From NCBI GenBank assembly GCA_002453475.1, contig DKGY01000055.1, positions 13,881 through 23,763 of the forward strand: DNA of 9,883 nucleotides, given 5' to 3'. The translations under genes were made by a program, and so were the position numbers. This DNA comes from Clostridium sp. UBA6758. Lineage in GTDB: Bacteria > Bacillota > Clostridia > Clostridiales > Clostridiaceae. Positions 6,162 to 9,883 of the stretch are shown piece by piece; position 1 is the first letter of the stretch; each line of letters begins with the position of its first letter. The notes beneath the pieces were generated by a model. The model searched no databases. It was not told where the DNA came from and saw nothing but the letters and a program-made list of their open reading frames with translations.

Positions 6162-7025
6162 ATGTATAGATTAGAAACAATAAATAATTCAAATTTAAAT
6201 TTTATAAATGAATTTAATATTACTAATGAGTATAAAGAAGAACTTATAGATATATGTACAAATAAGAACATATTTAAAAAACTTCTTTTGGGAAAAAATA
6301 TAAAATATATAAAATCTGAACAAAAATATATAGGCTTTTTATGGTATAGTAAACTTCAATATCAAGTATATAAAATACACTGTATAAAGTTTATTCCTGA
6401 ATATAGTACTTTTGAGTATTATAAAGAAGTATTTAGGTTTTTCGATAGCTGTAATTCAATTATTATTAGTGAAAACAATAACTTGAATGCAAATTTATTA
6501 ATTGATCTAGGATTTAGTATAGAAAGAGCTATTATTGAAATGGGAAGAGAAATAAGTTCCTATGAAGAACTTAATATTGATGATAATATTTCTTTTACAA
6601 CTTTTAAAGATGGCAAAGATGAAAAATATAGGTGTTTAATTCAGAATATAGTTTTTGATTCAGCTAATAGACAGTCTATAAATGAAGACGATATTATATA
6701 TGAAAAATATCAAAATTATTATATTCCAGAAGGATGTATTTTTATAAAGTGCAGAGGGGTTTATATAGGGTATGGACAATTAATAAAAAAGGATGCAAAG
6801 ATTTATATAGCTAATTTTGGAGTTTTACCAGAATATAGAGGCAAAGGTTATGGAAAAAAGCTGCTTAAGTATATAATGAATTTAGCTCATGATCTTGGTA
6901 GTAAGAAAATATACCTTAAATGTGATAAAAAAAATATGGAAGCTGTAAATTTATATATATGTGAAGGGTTTAAAACAATTGATACTTACTATGAATATAA
7001 GAAAGATAATATAGATTCATTTTAA
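6162..7025 (+). CDS. GNAT-family N-acetyltransferase, probably with a degenerate N-terminal GNAT half
   Basis: The C-terminal half (about 142-280) has the GNAT fold. ANFGVLPEYRGKGYGKKLL (217-235) is the acetyl-CoA binding motif A, with the pyrophosphate loop RGKGYG at 226-231. YLKCDKKNMEAVNLYICEGF (251-270) is the motif B region with the usual Asn and the terminal Gly-Phe. The first 130 residues are aromatic- and lysine-rich and end with NANLLIDLGFSIERAIIEM (109-127), which resembles the end of a GNAT fold without an acetyl-CoA loop, so a tandem GNAT with an inactive first half is possible. The 287-residue length is about twice a single GNAT domain. GAGG at 6147-6150 lies 11 bases before the ATG. 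The gene stands alone between terminators and is rich in AT-ending codons (ATA, AAA, AAT). The acetyl acceptor is unknown: amines, small molecules and protein N-termini are all possible. Confidence 0.85.
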   Translation: MYRLETINNSNLNFINEFNITNEYKEELIDICTNKNIFKKLLLGKNIKYIKSEQKYIGFLWYSKLQYQVYKIHCIKFIPEYSTFEYYKEVFRFFDSCNSIIISENNNLNANLLIDLGFSIERAIIEMGREISSYEELNIDDNISFTTFKDGKDEKYRCLIQNIVFDSANRQSINEDDIIYEKYQNYYIPEGCIFIKCRGVYIGYGQLIKKDAKIYIANFGVLPEYRGKGYGKKLLKYIMNLAHDLGSKKIYLKCDKKNMEAVNLYICEGFKTIDTYYEYKKDNIDSF

Positions 7026-7047
7026 TATGATGAAATTAGGAGTATAC

Positions 7048-7077
7048 ATTATAATTATTATGAATAATAATTATAAT
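7048..7077. repeat. AT-only perfect hairpin after the acetyltransferase gene
   Basis: Arms 7048-7060 and 7065-7077 are perfectly complementary over 13 bases around the loop TGAA, using only A and T. The hairpin lies 22 bases after the acetyltransferase stop and abuts the terminator hairpin starting at 7078. It may help 3'-end formation or mRNA stability on the + transcript. With no G-C pairs it should be a weak terminator alone. Confidence 0.5.
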
Positions 7078-7116
7078 AAAAAAGAAATTAAGTTGTGAAA
7101 CTTAATTTCTTTTTTT
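7078..7116. terminator. Bidirectional intrinsic terminator between convergent genes
   Basis: Arms 7078-7094 and 7099-7115 form a 17-base-pair stem around the loop GTGA. On the + strand the stem ends in a T run (7110-7116). On the - strand the A run starting at 7078 becomes the T run. It therefore serves both the acetyltransferase gene ending at 7025 and the aminotransferase gene whose stop codon begins at 7124. Confidence 0.9.
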
Positions 7117-7123
7117 CTAATAC

Positions 7124-8320
7124 TTATTTTTCAAGTTTAACATATTCAGCTAAAGCTCTTTCTAATATATCCATTGCATCAGCTAAAGCTTCAGTATTTA
7201 AGCAATAAGATAATCTTATTTCGTCCATACCAAGACCTTCTGTTGCATAGAAACCTTCTGCAGGAGCAACCATAACAGTTTTATTGTTATAATTATAGTC
7301 TGTAAGTAACCATTTTGCAAAATCTTCACCACTTTTTATTGGAAGTTTTGCTACTATATAAAATGCTCCAGTAGGTTTTTTACATATAACACCTGGCATG
7401 TTTGAAAGTTTTTCAAACATAATATTTCTTCTAGCTTCATATTCTTTTTTAACGTTAATAAAATATTCTTTAGGAGTATTGATTAGATTTGCTGCTGCTA
7501 ATTGTTCTATAGTTGGAACGCATAGTCTAACTTGACACATCTTCATAATTTGACTTATAAGTTCTTTATTCTTAGAAGCTACTAAACCAATTCTTGCACC
7601 ACATGCACTATAGCGTTTAGATATACTATCTATTAAAATTACCCTATCTTTAATATCTTCCATATAAAGAGCAGAAGTGTATTTTAATCCATCATAAACA
7701 AATTCTCTATATACTTCATCTGCTATAAGGAATAGGTTATTTTCTTTACATATATCAGCAAGCATTCTTATTTCATCTTCTGTATAAACAACTCCTGTTG
7801 GATTTCCAGGGTTAGAAACCATGATTGCTTTTGTTTTAGAAGTTATTTTAGATTTTATAACTTCTTTTGCTGGTAGATGGAATCCCTCTTCAGCTTTAGT
7901 TATAAAAGGTACTACTTTTACGCCTGCTCCTTGTGCAAATCCTGCATAATTTGTATAGAAAGGTTCTGGTATAATTACTTCGTCGTCTACATCACAGATT
8001 GCTGTTAATGCTAAAGAAATAGCCTCAGAACCACCATTGGTAATGAGAATTTCATTAGATTCAAAATCTATATTCCACTCTTTGTAATATTTAATAAAAC
8101 TATTAATTGCTTCATCTATTCCTTGAGATTGTGCGTATTTAAGTACATCATCTTTATAGTTATTAACTCCTTCAATAAATTCCTTTGGAGTTTCAATATC
8201 AGGTTGACCAATATTTAGATGATATATTTTTACTCCTTTACGTGTAGCTTCAGCCCCATATGGCGCTAGTTTTCTGATAGGTGAATATCCCATAGCAAGT
8301 ATTCTTTTTGAAAATTCCAT
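7124..8320 (-). CDS. Class I/II PLP-dependent aminotransferase (aspartate aminotransferase-like)
   Basis: A 398-residue cytoplasmic fold-type I aminotransferase that moves an amino group from an amino acid to a 2-oxo acid through pyridoxal phosphate. Diagnostic residues are GGSEA (96-100) at the phosphate-binding helix, NPGNPTG (170-176), D201 in ADEVY contacting the pyridine nitrogen, the Schiff-base lysine K235 in SISKRYS, R242 in GARIG, and R369 in IRLSYC for the substrate carboxylate. HLNIGQPDIETP (34-45) is the usual N-terminal substrate loop. The ATG has AGGAGGAG (8326-8333 on the + numbering) seven bases upstream. It lies 85 bases after the second aminotransferase gene with no intervening terminator, so co-transcription is likely. 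Length and motifs are intact. The substrate cannot be read from sequence: aspartate, alanine, branched-chain and aromatic amino acids are all possible. Confidence 0.95.
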   Translation of the reverse strand: MEFSKRILAMGYSPIRKLAPYGAEATRKGVKIYHLNIGQPDIETPKEFIEGVNNYKDDVLKYAQSQGIDEAINSFIKYYKEWNIDFESNEILITNGGSEAISLALTAICDVDDEVIIPEPFYTNYAGFAQGAGVKVVPFITKAEEGFHLPAKEVIKSKITSKTKAIMVSNPGNPTGVVYTEDEIRMLADICKENNLFLIADEVYREFVYDGLKYTSALYMEDIKDRVILIDSISKRYSACGARIGLVASKNKELISQIMKMCQVRLCVPTIEQLAAANLINTPKEYFINVKKEYEARRNIMFEKLSNMPGVICKKPTGAFYIVAKLPIKSGEDFAKWLLTDYNYNNKTVMVAPAEGFYATEGLGMDEIRLSYCLNTEALADAMDILERALAEYVKLEK

Positions 8321-8405
8321 TTTAACTCCTCCTAAAATTATATGAATAAATATTTAAGTTTATTTATTTTCATTATTGTACTAGTGTATAAATTATATAT
8401 TATTT

Positions 8406-9599
8406 CTATTTTGTATAATATTTATGAAGAACTTTACCTAATCTTTTAATTCCTTCTACGATTTTATCTTCTGGCATATTAGAGTAATTTAATCTAAAGA
8501 AATTTTTCTTGCCACCATTAGGGAAGAAAGAAGCACCAGGTACATAGGCTACATTTTCTTTAAGAGCATCTTCCATAATAGAAGCAGAATCTAAATCTTT
8601 TCTTAATTCAACCCAAGTAAACAACCCTCCTGAAGGATAAGTGTATTTAACATCTTCAGGGAAATATTTTTTCATACTATCTATCATTAAATCACGTCTA
8701 ACTCTATAAACTTCAATTATGCTCTTTATATGATCATCTAAACTGTAAGTTTTCATGTATTCTCCTGCGATAACCTGAGCAAAAGTATTACATTGTAAGT
8801 CTGCGCCTTGCTTAATTAAAATATACTTTTTAATTATTTCTTCTTCTGCTAATATCCATCCAAGTCTTAGTCCAGGGCAGAAAGTTTTAGAGAAAGTGCC
8901 TAAATTAATTACATAACCTGCTTTATCAAAGGATTTAATTGAAGGAAGACTTTCTCCCTCAAATCTTAATTCCCCATAAGGACTATCTTCAATTAGAGGT
9001 ATTTCATACTTAGCAGCTAGTTCAGATAAGCGTTTTCTTCTCTCAATATTCATTGTAATTCCACTTGGATTTTGAAAATCTGGAATAGTATAAATCATTT
9101 TTATATTGAGGTTTCCGTCTTCTAATGCTTTTTCTAATTCCTCTACAATCATACCATTTTCATCCATTGGTATTTCTAAGAATTTAGGACCATAAGCCAT
9201 AAATGCATTTAAAGCTCCAAGATAGCTTGGACTCTCACATGCAATAGTATCTCCTTCATTTATGAAAAGCTTTGCAGAAAATTCTAAACCTTGCTGAGAA
9301 CCATTTGTTAGCATAACATTTGAAATGTCACACTTTACTCCTGTAGGTAATATTCTTTCTTTTACAATTATTTCTCTTAAAGGAATATAACCATCAGTAG
9401 AAGCATACTGTAAAGCTGCTTGACCTTTTTCTTTTATAACCACGGATGCTACTTCGTTTAATTTATCTAAAGGAAATAATTCAGGTGCGGGTAATCCACC
9501 TGCAAAAGAAATAATGTCAGGCTTTTCAGTCAATTTTAAAAGTTCTCTTATTTCAGACGCTTTTAAATTTGAAGTCCTTTTTGCGTAACGTATATTCAT
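8406..9599 (-). CDS. PLP-dependent aminotransferase, 2-aminoadipate/aromatic (LysN/Aro8-like) subgroup
   Basis: A 397-residue fold-type I aminotransferase from a different subgroup than its neighbour. It begins with SFAGGLPAPELFP (31-43), the glycine-rich substrate loop typical of the LysN/kynurenine aminotransferase II type and of MocR regulators' catalytic domains. LTNGSQQGLE (97-106), QNPSG (176-180), D205 in EDSPYGEL, the PLP lysine K238 in GTFSKTF, R245 in GLRLGW and R369 in FFRLNYS are all present. No helix-turn-helix domain precedes it, so it is an enzyme and not a MocR/GntR regulator. An in-frame ATG at 9614 would add five residues but overlaps the GGGAGGT ribosome binding site, so 9599 is chosen. 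It is the first gene of a probable two-gene operon. Likely substrates are 2-aminoadipate, branched-chain or aromatic amino acids with 2-oxoglutarate, by family inference only. Confidence 0.94.
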   Translation of the reverse strand: MNIRYAKRTSNLKASEIRELLKLTEKPDIISFAGGLPAPELFPLDKLNEVASVVIKEKGQAALQYASTDGYIPLREIIVKERILPTGVKCDISNVMLTNGSQQGLEFSAKLFINEGDTIACESPSYLGALNAFMAYGPKFLEIPMDENGMIVEELEKALEDGNLNIKMIYTIPDFQNPSGITMNIERRKRLSELAAKYEIPLIEDSPYGELRFEGESLPSIKSFDKAGYVINLGTFSKTFCPGLRLGWILAEEEIIKKYILIKQGADLQCNTFAQVIAGEYMKTYSLDDHIKSIIEVYRVRRDLMIDSMKKYFPEDVKYTYPSGGLFTWVELRKDLDSASIMEDALKENVAYVPGASFFPNGGKKNFFRLNYSNMPEDKIVEGIKRLGKVLHKYYTK

Positions 9600-9605
9600 A
9601 TATAT

Positions 9606-9612
9606 ACCTCCC
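9606..9612 (-). promoter_or_regulatory. Ribosome binding site fixing the start of the LysN/Aro8-like aminotransferase
   Basis: Read on the - strand, GGGAGGT lies here, with GGAGG seven bases before ATG at 9599. The alternative ATG at 9614-9612 overlaps this site by one base and has no comparable site upstream. The shorter protein beginning MNIRYAKRTS is therefore preferred. Confidence 0.85.
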
Positions 9613-9664
9613 ATAATTGCGCTTTAAAATTAATTAGACTATTCATCTTATGTACTATGATTTT

Positions 9665-9692
9665 ATTATAACTTATTTAGATGTTTTTTCAA
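9665..9692 (-). promoter_or_regulatory. Promoter of the two-aminotransferase operon
   Basis: On the - strand TTGAAA (9692-9687) and a perfect TATAAT (9670-9665) are separated by 16 bases. Transcription would start near 9658, giving a leader of roughly 60 bases to the start at 9599. It is one of the best promoter matches in the window and is correctly placed for the aminotransferases. Confidence 0.6.
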
Positions 9693-9741
9693 GATATTTT
9701 AATATAGTGGAAAAAGTAATAAAATAAATATAAAAAAATAC

Positions 9742-9770
9742 TTGTTATTTAAGTTTATAAGTAGTATAAT
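9742..9770 (+). promoter_or_regulatory. Promoter of the pyrimidine-regulated leader
   Basis: TTGTTA at 9742-9747 and a perfect TATAAT at 9765-9770 are separated by exactly 17 bases. Transcription would begin near 9777 and run into the PyrR-binding hairpin at 9801. Together with the promoter at 9665-9692 it makes this a divergent control region with about 50 bases between the two -35 boxes. Confidence 0.7.
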
Positions 9771-9800
9771 AGAAAAAAGAATAAAGTAAAAAATAAAATA

Positions 9801-9835
9801 TTTCTTTAAATCAGTCCAGAGAGGCTGGCAAGAAG
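9801..9835 (+). promoter_or_regulatory. PyrR-binding RNA hairpin (anti-antiterminator) of a pyrimidine gene leader
   Basis: PyrR bound to UMP or UTP holds this kind of leader hairpin, which blocks the antiterminator and lets transcription stop early. AGTCCAGAGAGGCT at 9813-9826 fits every position of the remembered PyrR-site consensus ARUCCNGNGAGGYU. It folds as an upper stem 9812-9816 with 9823-9827 and the hexaloop CAGAGA (9817-9822). An internal bulge (9807-9811 opposite 9828-9829) leads to a lower stem 9801-9806 with 9830-9835. This layout matches the known Bacillus pyr sites. A gene for pyrimidine synthesis or uptake (pyrR, pyrB, uraA or similar) is expected downstream but lies outside the window. 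Confidence 0.85.
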
Positions 9836-9883
9836 GTACATATAATTATGGGATTATACTATATTTCTGTATATAACTTCTTG
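9829..9883 (+). promoter_or_regulatory. Probable antiterminator stem of the pyr leader (3' part cut by the window edge)
   Basis: CAAGAAG at 9829-9835 is perfectly complementary to CTTCTTG at 9877-9883, the last seven bases of the window. The pairing may continue inward imperfectly (9837-9838 with 9874-9875, and 9840-9843 with 9869-9872). Since 9830-9835 is also the lower right arm of the PyrR-binding hairpin, the two structures exclude each other, as in PyrR attenuation. An AT-rich hairpin (9841-9846 with 9853-9858) can form in the loop. The terminator itself would lie beyond the edge. Confidence 0.55.

Noticed and set aside
5691..6271. Two - strand open frames of 67 and 86 residues opposite the S1 repeats and the acetyltransferase start
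   Set aside because: The first is a shadow of the S1 repeats. The second spans a + strand terminator and promoter, and its Ile/Leu/Asn/Tyr-rich product is what AT-rich DNA yields by chance.
8337..8342. Perfect TATAAT on the - strand just before the aspartate aminotransferase-like gene
   Set aside because: It lies only four bases from the ribosome binding site and lacks a -35, so transcription would start inside or past that site.
8406..9599. MocR/GntR-type transcriptional regulator suggested by the aminotransferase subgroup
   Set aside because: The protein begins directly with the aminotransferase domain and has no N-terminal winged-helix region.
9811..9840. T-box leader suggested by the CAGAGAGG motif
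   Set aside because: The fourteen-base PyrR consensus and two-stem fold fit better. No T-box sequence or stem I architecture is visible.

Overview
The window looks like core chromosome from a low-GC, Gram-positive anaerobe of the genus Clostridium or a close relative. The evidence is the strong A+T richness, AGGAGG-type ribosome binding sites, a Clostridium symbiosum-type glutamate dehydrogenase, the clostridial fusion of IspH with ribosomal protein S1, and a PyrR-type RNA leader. I see no transposase, integrase, phage gene, CRISPR array, rRNA or tRNA. The species cannot be fixed from this sequence, although a catabolic glutamate dehydrogenase beside two aminotransferases suits an amino-acid fermenter.

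Left part (1-2077): the 3' end of a probable RpiR/MurR-type sugar-responsive regulator is followed by a 243-base regulatory spacer and then a complete glutamate dehydrogenase gene ending in a good intrinsic terminator. The spacer holds a perfect 15-base inverted repeat whose arms resemble CcpA (cre) sites and flank a candidate extended -10 promoter.

Centre (2078-6068): three genes on the + strand, probably one transcription unit: an HI0933/BaiN-type flavoprotein with a TTG start, cytidylate kinase, and the 639-residue IspH-S1 fusion, closed by a terminator. The cmk-S1 adjacency is the same pairing seen in many bacteria. Next (6069-7116) comes an apparently single gene for a GNAT acetyltransferase. 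It ends in an AT-only hairpin and a shared bidirectional terminator.

Right part (7124-9883): two different fold-type I PLP aminotransferases lie on the - strand, converging on the GNAT gene. The upstream one should start at 9599, because the longer in-frame ATG at 9614 overlaps its ribosome binding site. Beyond them is a divergent control region. A TTGAAA/TATAAT promoter reads left into the aminotransferases. A TTGTTA/TATAAT promoter reads right into a leader whose hairpin matches the PyrR-binding consensus. The last seven bases can pair with the 3' arm of that hairpin, as expected for an antiterminator, so a pyrimidine biosynthesis or uptake gene probably starts just past the window.

Together, the aminotransferases can collect amino groups on glutamate, and glutamate dehydrogenase can regenerate 2-oxoglutarate while producing NADH and ammonia. 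No wholly new system is evident. The most rewarding places to look are the glutamate dehydrogenase control region and the PyrR leader.
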